Source: Thereva unica | Lineage: Eukaryota > Arthropoda > Insecta > Diptera > Therevidae | Length of the DNA: 64,000 nucleotides | Assembly: GCA_949987705.1 (NCBI GenBank) | Contig: OX465283.1 | Span: forward strand, 163,385,850-163,449,849 | Direction: 5' to 3' | Part shown: one piece after another, positions 24,658 to 35,253 of the stretch | Numbering within the stretch: the stretch's first letter is position 1 | Layout: every line of letters begins with the position of its first letter | Made by a program: the position numbers and the translations under genes | Notes under the pieces: generated by a model | Databases searched by the model: none | Told to the model about the DNA's origin: nothing | Seen by the model: only the letters and a program-made list of their open reading frames with translations

Positions 24658-25045
24658 AAAAAGTCCCCTGGTTAACCATAGTAGGTTTTTTGCACGCGCT
24701 TCGTGTCGTTTTCAGTCGACGTCGAATTGCGTGAATTGGCCAATTGTCATGCCATACTACTTTCAGCACATCAACCAAAAAACGAGTCGAAACCACGTCT
24801 GAATTTGTATGCACTCACGGCCAAAGATTCATGTGTACGTCCCTTGCCTTCGCTTCTCTGGGGCCGTTCGTGTATGGCGAGCGTAATCGTACAAAAAAAA
24901 TTTACGTTCAGGAGTGTTAGCACGTGAGTTATTTCGATCGACCTCGGCGAAATTCAAGATTGTTGCAATTCAATAATGTTACCTACGACCTACGCTCGAG
25001 TGAAAAAAATTTCGTTTTCGAAATACACGAGCCGGCCCCCTGCAT
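24658..25045. mobile_element. Fragments of two MITE families
   Basis: 24658-24700 resembles the TGGTTAACCATAGTAAGGTT end of the elements at 27155-27620. 24866-25045 runs from GGGGCCGTTCGTGTATGGCG to ATACACGAGCCGGCCCC, the inverted termini found in the palindrome at 27864-28580. Confidence 0.6.
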
Positions 25046-25721
25046 TTGAAAACGGTTAACACATCGTGACAATATCTATTGTCAACTCAAACTTGTTTCA
25101 AGCTATGCAGAGTTGTATGCGCGAGATTATCGAACACTCGATCTGCCGTGGAGACGTAACGGTTTCAAGTAAAAAGCATTTAAGTATTGTAATAGGGCCT
25201 AAGTAATGGCCGAGTTGATTGCAGAAATAACTTACATCTAAGTAGCAGCAAAGCGTTAAGGAATATTGCAATTAATTTGCCGAGGTGTACTAAGTCAGCA
25301 ATAAATTAAGAACTGCAAAAATTGCTGCGAACATGAACCCGGCCTATCACGCGTTTGCTCAAAGTTCCTCAATGCAAGCAAATGTGCGCAAACTTGCAAG
25401 TTTTCGATTAGTTGAGCGTTTTAAGTTTTCGATTATTAATTAGCGAACGAGTTCCGATTAACGATAGATTCGACTATATATTGATTATTGTCCTTGTCGA
25501 TAGCTATTGGCCCCTGCGCTGAAATTAGATTAGATTAGTCGATTATGCCTATTTAGATTGTCGACAGCTATATTGCGGCTGTTGCGATTGTCGATCTACT
25601 CGAGGTATTGGTCGGTTTTGAGTTACATAATACCATTGTTTGCAGTAGAGTAAACTATATATATATATATATATAGATGAATTAGCTTAATTTTTTTTAT
25701 TATTATTTCTGAACTTTGCAG

Positions 25722-25882
25722 AATATTCTGGTGTTTTTAAGGAAATTTCCTACTCCAGGCAAGAAATTTTCCAAATTATTAAAAGCGTCCTCGGCTCGGA
25801 TAATCACCTCGCTTATGACATGCTGCAAGCGGATATATCGCAGAAAATGGTACATAAGTATAGAAGTTTTCAAACTCCGTGA
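25722..25882 (+). CDS. Candidate mod(mdg4) alternative terminal exon without a known domain
   Basis: After a pyrimidine-rich run and the acceptor TTGCAG (ending 25721), the frame that completes the split codon of the last common mod(mdg4) exon is open for 53 residues and ends in TGA. AATAAA follows at 26030-26035. The peptide begins EYSGVFKEISYSRQEIFQII and contains SDNHLAYDMLQADIS. It looks helical, with no FLYWCH or homeodomain residues. Non-FLYWCH isoforms are known in Drosophila mod(mdg4). A chance frame of this length is quite possible (roughly one in ten for a random frame), so I hold this as a candidate only. Confidence 0.35.
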
Positions 25883-26035
25883 CACAAATAATTTGAAGGG
25901 TTCTGCGCACCTCGTTGCCCAATTTCATAAAATTTGTTCTATCATTTCCCCTCTTTTAACTTAAAAAGGCAACAAACGCAGAAAAAACTCAACAAAATAA
26001 TTTGGGAAGGGATGTGCGCATGCCGGATGAATAAA

Positions 26036-27087
26036 GTTAAGTAATCTTTATATGTATTGAGCAGAGCTTTGAAATACATGTAAAACTCCTGCTCAACAAA
26101 GGCAGTTTATCCATCGTAATAAGCATAATTTTACTATAATTATGCTAAATATTTCCCATCCCTAAATTTAAAATAAATTAAAAGAATTGCTGGAAAAAAT
26201 TCTTTTAAAGATATGAGCATTTTCATTCATAAATTGAGAGTTCTCCGCAGCCGCAAGCAACACAACCTCCCCGGGCAGAAGCGCGCTTGCGACTGGCGGA
26301 AAATGTCAAAAATCTAGTAATCAAAGTGATAAAAACACAAATATCGTATTTTTTAGTAGAAATTACTACAAATTATTTCTATGGCATTTGTGTAAAATAT
26401 AAAAACCTTAAAATAAAAAAAGTATATAAAAACGGGTGTTTTTCAGTCATAATTTGTAATTTTTTTAAATAATCATCGAAGTCCCAGAAAAATACACCTC
26501 CCTTTAGCAATACGCAGTCGCGACTGATTACATGGCAGCAAGTGATTTGATAGGAGGAGTTAAGTGAAGCTTTTGTCTGAACTTTTTAACATTTTTAAGA
26601 GCTTAGCTGGGGAAGATGCGCGGGATGTCACGAGGTTTGAAAACGTCTATACATTTTTTCAACGGAGGATAAACGGGTCTTAAGTAGATTATTCTGGGAA
26701 TTCCGGACAAGGTGGCGGCAAACCCGCCGGAAAGAAGAAGTTTTCTTGACGAAATTCCAACAATGGCTTAGCACTCCCTTGTGTTATACAATCGGCAAGC
26801 TGGGAAAATCAGAGTGACTGCTCAAAATGGAGAAGGATCCAAAATTTACGAGCCGACCACAGCGGCTTATGTTACGCAAATGTCTTCGGCGGTCTTCAGT
26901 ATCTCGGATATCCTTGTATACCGAGTTTCAATAAATTATCCTCCCATGTGCTGGCTGAGGCCCCTATAGCAAGTGTCGATGTAGGCGACATTTATCGATT
27001 ATCGACTTCCAATTATTTAGTTTGATACTGCCAATGTCGATTATATTCTATAAAATTTTTGGATATTCTTTAACTCGTGCGTTGTTG
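26036..27087. other. Non-coding stretch
   Basis: AT-rich DNA with scattered short frames. I see no domain, RNA gene or complete element. Confidence 0.4.
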
Positions 27088-27154
27088 CGGCTTGCGTCGT
27101 GGTTTACCATAGTAAGGTTTTTGAATGCGCTCCTGTCCGATCTTAACATCAGCT

Positions 27155-27620
27155 GGAGCGCGTTCAAAAACCTTACTATGGTTAACTATGGTAAACTTTT
27201 GTCGTTCAAAAACTCCGTGGTTAACTACAACATAACCACGAGCATAACTTTTTGGTGTTCAAAAACTCCCGTGGTTAACCATGGTGTAGTTAAATTTTAA
27301 CCATGCTCGGGAGCATGGTTACCGATAGTTAAGAAGAAGAAGAATAAAAACAATTTTTTGACATTTCTTTTAATGTTAATAATGAACAAATCAAAGTGGG
27401 ATTTGTGAGATTATTTTAAATAAATAATTATTGGAAATAATTGAGGCAAATAGCCGACACTATTTTATGAAAAAAAATTTTAAAATTTTCTTTACCACGT
27501 AGTTAACCACGGTGCGTTCAAAAACCTCCATGGTTAAACATAAACTTTCGTGGTGAAGTGATGTAGCATAACCACAGCTTACCTCGTGGTTTACTATAGT
27601 AAGGTTTTTGAACGCGCTCC
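27155..27620. mobile_element. 466-bp MITE with GGAGCGCGTTCAAAAACC ends, copy 1
   Basis: Starts GGAGCGCGTTCAAAAACCTT and ends with its inverse (AAGGTTTTTGAACGCGCTCC). Subterminal TGGTTAACYATGG words are repeated many times in both directions. A near-identical copy lies at 29335-29811, and a cut end at 27088-27133 lies directly upstream in the opposite orientation. Confidence 0.85.
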
Positions 27621-27863
27621 TGTTAAGTAATGACACGAAAGTGAGTTGGATGCCTTGGCGGCTTTAATCGACAAATAGTCTAAATTTAGTGGGTAGGAAG
27701 AAATCGTCACATGATACGGGGGCTAAACGCACTAAAGATTTTGCAGCTTTATTGAACGAGATTGATCAACACGAGAAAATAGGGAAGTCTTCAGTCATTT
27801 CGTAAGTACAATTTTTTTGTTTACATTTTCGTAATTTATTGGCTGCATTCGAAAATTCAGCCA

Positions 27864-28580
27864 ACTGCGCAGAATTGGCAGTATCGCAGGATAGGGCGCT
27901 TTCAGTAATGCAGGGGCGGGTTCGTGTATGGCGAACGACGATAGTCGAACGAAAAAAAATTGGAGTCGAAAAATTTTGGCGACGAAAATTTTAGCGTTCG
28001 CGTAGGTCGAAAGAAAATTGTTCGTGTCCTAATGCAAAAACTCGATAACCCAAGACCTTTCGAGTGCCTTTCGTCGGCTTCAGGCGAAAATTTTCAATTT
28101 TTTCGACTTACGCGAACCCGAGACGAAAAAAATTTTTCGTTTTCGACATACACGAACTGGCCCCAGGATGCGTGCGCAATTGACTTATTCAGTCATTGAA
28201 AGCTTCACACTTTAATTGCTGAATAAGTCATTTGCGCACGCATCCTGGGGCGGGTTCGTGTATGGCGAACGACGATAATCGAACGAAAAAAATTTGAAGT
28301 CGAAAAATTTTGGCGACGAAAATTTTAGCGTTCGCGTAAGTCGAAAGAAAATTGTTCGCGTCCTAATGCAAAAACTCGATAACCCAAGAGCTTTCGAGTG
28401 CCTTTCGTCGGCTTCAGACGAAAATTTTCAATTTTTTCAACTTACGTGAACCCGAGACAAAAAAAAAATTTTCGTTTTCGACATACACGAACCGGCCCCT
28501 GCATTACTGAAAGCGCCCATATATATGGCTGGCTGCAGCAATTTGATTTTTTGAATGATGTGCTGCCAATTCTGCGCAGC
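27864..28580. repeat. ~717-bp nested palindrome (inverted dimer of two MITEs)
   Basis: The outer arms CTGCGCAGAATTGGCAG and GGGCGCTTTCAGTAATGCAG are mirrored at the right end. Inside are two copies of a ~250-bp element with GGTTCGTGTATGGCGAACG / CATACACGAAC ends (about 27911-28163 and 28251-28499). Between them is a third inverted pair with CAGGATGCGTGCGCAA and its inverse. The whole block could fold into a very long hairpin. Confidence 0.75.
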
Positions 28581-28652
28581 TAGACGGGCTGCAATATGAT
28601 AATAAAAAAATAAATATGGATTAAGATAGTTTTTCTCTTAATTAAAAACTGC

Positions 28653-28985
28653 GGCCGTGTTCGTAAATGCAAGTTGCTCAAATTTTGCATGTAGCATATC
28701 GTTCAGTATTGCAACTGAAAAAAGCCCAGCGTTCTGAAATGCAAGTACATTTGCAAATGATAGCAACCCATGCATCTATTTCAAAGTACTTGCTAGTTTG
28801 GATTCGCGAAGAAAAAAAACGAACTGTCAAATAAATTCAAGTGAGCTGACAGTAGCTTTTTAAAAATGGCGAAATGCGTTCATTTAAGCAACCATGAATA
28901 ATTCGCAAATGACTAATCTGACTAGCAAGCGATTGCAAGGTTGCCTGCATGCAAGCAAACAAACCTTGCATTTACGAACACGGCC
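28653..28985. mobile_element. 333-bp MITE with GGCCGTGTTCGTAAATGCAAG ends
   Basis: GGCCGTGTTCGTAAATGCAA on the left and TTGCATTTACGAACACGGCC on the right, flanked by TGC on both sides (28650-28652 and 28986-28988), a 3-bp target duplication. The interior has many short GCAAG/CTTGC words. No coding capacity. Confidence 0.75.
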
Positions 28986-29136
28986 TGCAATCGACGTGTC
29001 ACGAAACACGACTCGACTTTCAGCACAGGGGTGTTTGTGTGATATTGCGAATGTTGATCTGTCGACTTTTATCGATTGATTTTTTGCTCACGACAAAATT
29101 TTCTAAGAATTTTAACAGAAAACTGCTCAACATAAT

Positions 29137-29178
29137 GGCCTCGATTCCCAGATCCGGCGGCGCGGAATTGAGGCCCCT
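29137..29178. mobile_element. End fragment of the 305-bp palindromic MITE
   Basis: GGCCTCGATTCCCAGATCC is followed by GGCGGCGCGGAATTGAGGCC. It matches the termini of the family at 11897-12201 with the interior lost. Confidence 0.6.
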
Positions 29179-29334
29179 ATTGCGAGTGTCGATTAACGAT
29201 TAATTTTCTTTTTGGCATTGTGGAACCCAATCGACAAATATTTGGCCTACTCTTATTTAGAAAATTTGGTTTCTCGAGTCGATAACAAAAAAAGCTTCTT
29301 GATTTTCTTTTTTCATATTTGGTTTCACGACCAA

Positions 29335-29811
29335 GAGCGCGTTCAAAAACCTTACTATGGTTAACCATGGTTAACTATGGTAAACTTTTGTTGTTCAAAA
29401 ACTCTGTGGTTAACTACAACATAACCACGAGCATAACTTTTTGGCGTTCAAAAACTCCCGTGGTTAACCATGGTGTAGTTAAATTTTAACCATGCTCGAG
29501 AGCATGGTTAGCGATAGTTAAGAAGAAGAAGAATAAAAACAATTTTTTGACATTTATTTTAATGTTAATAATGAACAAATCAAAGTGGGATTTGTGCGAT
29601 TATTTTAAATAAATAATTATTGGAAATAATTGAGGCAAAAGCCGACACTATTTTATGGAAAATTTTTTAAATTTTCTTTACCATGTAGTTAACCACGGTG
29701 CGTTCAAAAACCTCCATGGTTAAACATAAACTTTCGTGGTTAAGTGAAGTGATGTAGCATAACCACAGCTTACCTCGTGGTTTACTATAGTAAGGTTTTT
29801 GAACGCGCTCC
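29335..29811. mobile_element. 477-bp MITE with GGAGCGCGTTCAAAAACC ends, copy 2
   Basis: Nearly the same sequence as 27155-27620, including the internal GAAGAAGAAGAATAAAAAC tract and the closing AAGGTTTTTGAACGCGCTCC. The high similarity points to recent spread. Confidence 0.85.
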
Positions 29812-29876
29812 AAATCGACAGCTAAGCGCAGCCATTCAAAACCATCAAATTGGGTGGTATTAATTGTTAAAAGTTT

Positions 29877-30356
29877 GGGCCTTTTCGTAAACGTCAAAGC
29901 AACAGAGCAACTGAGCAACAACGCATCGGCAACAAAGCAGCGCAAACTTCTCGCATACGTATGCAAACATTCGAAATTGGCTGCGCTGTTGCATTGACTG
30001 TTGCGCAACAAACTTGAATCTTGTACGTTTCCGAACGAATGACTTTGGATCATTTGTGTTTACGAACTCGTTGCATCGTTGCAAAACATACGTATGCGTT
30101 TACGAAAAGGCCCTTTGGGCCTTTTCGTAAACGTCAAAGCAACAGGGCAACTGAGCAACAACGCATCGGCAACAAAGCAGCGCAAACTTCTTTTCGCATA
30201 CGTATGCATACATTCGAAATTGGCTGCGCTGTTGCATTGACTGTTGCGCAACAAGCTTGAATCTTGTACGTTTTCGAACGAATGACTTTGGATCATCTGC
30301 GTTTACGAACTTGTTGCATCGTTGCAAAGCATACGTATGCGTTTACGAAAAGGCCC
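29877..30356. mobile_element. Two tandem ~240-bp MITEs with GGGCCTTTTCGTAAACG ends
   Basis: Copies at 29877-30113 and 30117-30356 have inverted ends GGGCCTTTTCGTAAACG / CGTTTACGAAAAGGCCC and share a TTT at their junction. They differ at only a few positions, so one probably inserted next to the other recently. The interior holds CATACGTATG palindromes and clusters of GCAACA/TGTTGC. Confidence 0.85.
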
Positions 30357-30819
30357 TTATCTATCTACAAACTGACAATAACATTAATCACATTTTCTCG
30401 ATCCATTTTTTCGTTTTATTTTTCAGCGGTAAACAAATTCAGAAAATGAAGGAAAAAAACTCGACATAAAATTTGACATATATTTTTGACAGCTGATTGC
30501 TTTCATTCAAAAATGCAAAGTTTCTAGATTGCGCAACTGATTTACCTGACAGTTGCTCTTTTGCAAGCATGCATGAAAGCAGGCAAGCAACCATGCAATT
30601 ATGAAAAAGGCCTTTGTCGTGAGCAAGAAAGCAATCGATAAAAGTCGACTGTCGGATCGACATTCGCAATATCAAACTAAATAATCGGCAGTCGACAATC
30701 GATAAATGTCGCTTGTCGATTAGCTATCGACACTCGCAGTAGGGTAGGTTTTCGAAGTCTACTAGGCAGCATTAAAGTTAAAACTGCCAAAACTTAGACC
30801 GCGCGGTCAGAACTGCAAA

Positions 30820-30955
30820 CATGAGCCCGGCCAATGTCATCGATAGATAAGATAAAAAGCAGAGGACCTAGATGACTACCTTGTGGAACGCCAGAGGACG
30901 CCTCAATCTTTCTGGATTTGGCTCTACGAAATAGAACTTGATAGATCAGCTAAGT
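30820..30955 (-). pseudogene. Short LINE reverse transcriptase fragment
   Basis: The reverse strand reads GVPQGSHLGPLLFILSIDDI, the conserved RT palm block of jockey/CR1-like elements. About 45 codons long and without neighbours. Confidence 0.75.
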
Positions 30956-32694
30956 ACGATTGGAACCGCTAAGAACCATTCTTTTGCGGGCGAATCTAAA
31001 GCTTTGGGTTTTTTTTACAATCGTTAAACTTTTCATTCTGGCCCGTATATGTGGATGCGGACCTCAAATCCTATCATATTTAATTGAAACCACAAGCTCG
31101 GTTTACTCCGCACGCAATCCCGGGTACTTTTTATGTAAAATTAAATACTAGAAGATATTCCGAAGGCTTTGCTGTTACAGCTGTTAAAACGCCGAGGTCG
31201 AATGGGCTTCCTCACACGGTTCGCATTTAAGGCAAGTAAAATCGGTTTTATAGATTGCGAAGCAATTATGCGCAAGCTTTACAAGTTTTTCGATAGCCCT
31301 GCGGACAAATTTCAAAGCAGAAGAGAAGGCACTTCGCCTCAAATGTCAATATATTGGTTGACAATATAAAATGGATCCGGACAATATTGATAGCGTGCTG
31401 TAAATATATTAAAACAACATCAAAGATGACAATCAGCGCCATATTGGCGAACACTAAGCATACTTGCGTTTGCGTGCATGCGCAAATGATTTTTCCGCAA
31501 GTGGGTTCGAGTCCAACTTGCGCATGCAAGGATGCATCACTGAAAGCACCCTGAATGGGTGCAAGACGTCTTTAAAATAGCTGAAATTGATGGACTATTA
31601 CTAATTTTAATGGACTGTTTTTAATTTTACGGCGGGGTTCATGATTTAAAATAACGATTTGCGTTGCAGTAGTAGATTTAGATACAGTAAACGCATTCTG
31701 GTTTAGTACAATCGAAAGAAAACTCCATCTACGTGAGAATGTATGAACTTATTTAATGTTTTGGTTGTCACGAGAAAGAATTGTCATAAATGTAAGCAAT
31801 AAACATAAAAATGTCATTCGCGCGTCTTTGTAAAAGGCAAGGGATGAAATTTCTTTTATTTTATAATCGATATCAGTAAACTTTTAATATTAAGAGGTAT
31901 TTGCAATAAGATTTTGAAACATGTTTAAGTGCATCAATGTAATTTTGTTATAATCAAAAGAATGGGTGATTTGTGAAACAGGTATTTTGTAAGTTTTGGA
32001 AGAAGGTGATTTTGTCGATTTTCATAAAATAAGCCATAAAATTATAATAATTCAAGTTTTATCTCCAATATATTAGAAGTGCATGGATTAATTATATGAT
32101 AGATACTAAACAAAAATCAGCTGGCATATATGTATGTATAAACTATGCGATGTCAAAGGAAGTAGTTAAGTCCAAAACAAATTTGATGATTTAATTAAAA
32201 GCATTAAGTAAAAAGGATTTTGCCTAAATAATAGTTATTATTGATGACTTATGTGAGTATTCTCTCCACAGCTGGGCATGTTTTTTAAGAGGATAGAAGA
32301 AAAGAAAGATGTGTAACATGCAAGATCTTACCACTCGCATTAATTAATTAGTATTAGGGATTATGGGAACAACACTTCCATTTCCTCAAGTTTAGCTCCA
32401 ATTCCCTAGCACAAATTATGTGAAAATGTGATAATTCCAGAATAGAATTGGGGGCTGTAAATCCTATTGTTTACCGAAAACTTTGGTGTATACACCGTGC
32501 AAAAAGATGCACGAGCTTAATGATAGCGAAGCCCACAAACTGGTTAATTTCGTTGGCTTCCTGAACTCACAAGCGATGAAACCTGATATCGTATTATATT
32601 TGGTGCACACACAGAGTAAGTGCTTCTTACATTACATTTTCCCCGTCATAGTACATAGTATCTTTCCCCCATCTTGCGAGGTTTCGGTATAGCA
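30956..32694. other. AT-rich non-coding region with an unexplained short frame
   Basis: Mostly AT-rich. A TGCGCATGCAAGGATGCATC-containing palindromic patch lies near 31470-31550. The forward frame 32483-32692 begins MVYTPCKKMHELNDSEAHKL and has coding-like composition in its first 45 codons, but I recognise no family and find no partner exon. Confidence 0.35.
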
Positions 32695-33530
32695 GGGGTC
32701 GTCCATAAATTACGTGAGGTGATTTTTGCGAGCAAGATTTTATTTGAGATAACTGATAATTCGAACTCCCTTGCCCTCCTCGTTTTTCCGCTTTTGGTTA
32801 ACACATAACTGCCAAAACGTGAGCACTCACCCAACAAGCATTTCATTACTCTCGGATCGGGATCGGCATGTCCCTTCTTGTAGTTCTAAATTCTAATGGC
32901 CTTTTCGCGGTTCACTGTTACTTGGCTCGTACTCGCGCGTTTGGTTAGCCGTTGGAGGCTAAACAATCGAGTAAATTTTTTATGTACGATTTACCCATAC
33001 CTTAAGGCCCCAATTTACACACAGTTCGACCTGAAAGTTTTCGCCTTGAGGGCAAGTATTACTATACACTGACCGGCCGCCAACTGTATGGCCTGAAGTT
33101 TAAGAATGCCTTCAGCTCAAGAAAGTTGACAAAAATCGCATTTATCGTCAGGTCGAGCCTGAAGATCTGAACTTCTATTCACTATCGAGCCGTGAATTGA
33201 CGGCAAGACTTCATGCCGTATCCACCCGTAACGGAAAGCAAGGCGCGAGCTCAGCATGAAAACCATCCACACTAGCGTTCGCGCTTGTTTGCGGGTGTTC
33301 ACGGCGTGAGACAGGAGCCGGCTTGAATCTTTCGTTGAGACCATGAACATTTTTGAATTAATAACCTGCTATGTTTGCTAAGCAGTCGTTTTCGCTTGTG
33401 TGCCTGTAGGTAATCATGATTTCATCTGCATGCCACGGCCTGTCAGGCGGATACCTGAAGATTCATCCCTCAGTTAGACTGAGTCAAGCTTAGTCGTGCC
33501 GGTCGACTTGGTCTGACAAGTCACTACCTA
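32695..33530. mobile_element. PIF/Harbinger-like element, 3'-truncated copy
   Basis: Begins GGGGTCGTCCATAAATTACG like the complete copies. The interior matches 15000-16314 in inverted order and the right half of 1644-2114. The right terminus is missing, and the sequence stops shortly before a palindromic MITE at 33558. Confidence 0.75.
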
Positions 33531-33557
33531 CAAACTGTGTCAAAAAACAGTATTAAT

Positions 33558-33851
33558 GGCCTCGATTCCCTGATCCGACGGGAGGGAAGTGAGTGAGGAT
33601 TTGACACTTTGCGATTCTCAAATCCGCAGTCCCGGATTGGTTTAAATCAAAAATCCGGAGTGAAGACTCACGCGATAATGAAATATACGATGTCGGATTA
33701 TCTTAGGCGCATTTGTCGTTCAAATCCGCAGAAAATTTGTTGCGGATCACACTTTTACAGCGCGGAAAATGTCAAAAAGAAATTGATTTGAGAATCGCAA
33801 AGTGTCAAATCCTCACTCACTTCCCTCCCGTCGGATCTGGGAATCGAGGCC
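33558..33851. mobile_element. Palindromic MITE, copy 2 (294 bp)
   Basis: GGCCTCGATTCCCTGATCC ... GGGAATCGAGGCC, flanked by AAT on both sides. It has the same interior orientation as copy 1, with an ~11-bp deletion near the right arm. Confidence 0.85.
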
Positions 33852-34203
33852 AATGCAGTCAAGTCAAAGTTCAGTAAAAGCTTAGACAAGGTTGTACAGT
33901 GTTACAAATTTTTTTACAAAATAGATAAAACAGTTATTGTAAAGTTAATTTTAAAACATTTAATACCAAATATAGAAGTAGAATGCTGTTAGATGTGTGG
34001 CGTCATTCCAAATTCAAAATGGCAGTCAACACAAAATGGCGGTTTACCTTCTCCTTTACTTCGCCCTCGGTATGGTTAAAAAATGAAAGTGTACGACAGT
34101 AAGTAACAAAGTAGCCTGTCTGACGTAATTTAAAATCAAATATGGCGGTCACTACAAAATGGCGGAAGACTCTAGTCTTTCACATAAAAAAAAAAAAAAT
34201 AAT
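33852..34203. other. Repeat fragments with AAAATGGCGG words
   Basis: Words such as CACAAAATGGCGG recur here, near 49225-49250 and, inverted, near 60000-60160. This looks like a dispersed repeat without clear ends. No gene. Confidence 0.45.
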
Positions 34204-34508
34204 GGCCTCGATTCTCAGATCCGACGGGAGGGAAGTGAGTTGCGGATTTGACACTTTGCGATTCTCAGATCCGCAACCCCGAATTTCTTTTTGACATTTT
34301 CCGCGCTGTAAAAGTGTGATCCGCAACAAATTTTCTGCGGATTTGAACGACAAATGCGCCTAAGATAATCCGACATCGTATATTTCATTATCGCGTGAGT
34401 CTTCACTCCGAATTTTCGATTTAAACCAATCCGGGACTGCGGATTTGAGAATCGCAAAGTGTCAAATCCTCACTCACTTCCCTCCCGTCGGATCTGGGAA
34501 TCGAGGCC
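34204..34508. mobile_element. Palindromic MITE, copy 3 (305 bp, interior inverted)
   Basis: Same termini as copies 1 and 2 with AAT flanks, but the unique interior runs in the opposite direction. It lies only 352 bp from copy 2. Confidence 0.85.
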
Positions 34509-34854
34509 AATATACTAAAAATTGAAAATAAATAAATGGTTTAAAAAAAAAACTAAAAAATACTCTTTTATTTTAAAATAAACCAAAAAGTAAAAAAATA
34601 ATAATTTTGAAGGTAAAGTTTTCATTGCTCCAGCCACAGAATATGGGAACAAACTACCTTTCGAAATGTAAAAATACGTGGAGCGCTATCGAAAAGTTCC
34701 AGTGTTAATAAAATAGGATAAGTAAAGAGGCAAATTGTGCATTTATGGTCTGCACGGTGGGTGCCAAATTTGTAAAATTGATTAGTTTTTGGCGTTTTTT
34801 TGGAAAAAAAAACAATTTAGAGAGGAGTTCTGCACAGGTCGTCTAATCACTGAC

Positions 34855-35000
34855 AAAACTGTACAGTTTTCTGCTACACCGTTTTAATTGTACAGTTATA
34901 ACTGTACAGTTTTATCTATTGATATTTTTATTAGACCTCAGTTTAACTGTACAGTTCAGCTGTTTGTTCTGCACACCTAACGATTTAACTGTACAGTCCG
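34855..35000. promoter_or_regulatory. Cluster of ACTGTACAGT palindromes upstream of homeodomain exon A
   Basis: AACTGTACAGTT or a close match occurs at about 34857-34868, 34889-34897, 34900-34911, 34944-34955 and 34986-34997, that is, five times in 145 bp. It starts ~400 bp before the exon at 35254. It may be a repeat or a cluster of dimer-binding sites. Confidence 0.35.
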
Positions 35001-35253
35001 AACTGAAGGTGTGTAGCGGGCATTAGACATTTAAAAAGACTTGATATGACTTAAAACTTGATTTACTTGGATGTAAAACCATACGGAAGAAGCTGGTCCT
35101 GCAGTTCCTGGATTAATTGCAGCCATACCGATGTTTTTGTTTTAATAATTTTAAGAGTATCAAATAATGCAGATAATATTTGTTAGTTTATTGATATATT
35201 TATACTTTGAACTATAATTAATATAACCAAAGTTTATCTATATTATATTTCAG

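Noticed and set aside
25654..25676. (TA)n run
   Set aside because: A simple microsatellite of ordinary length in AT-rich DNA.
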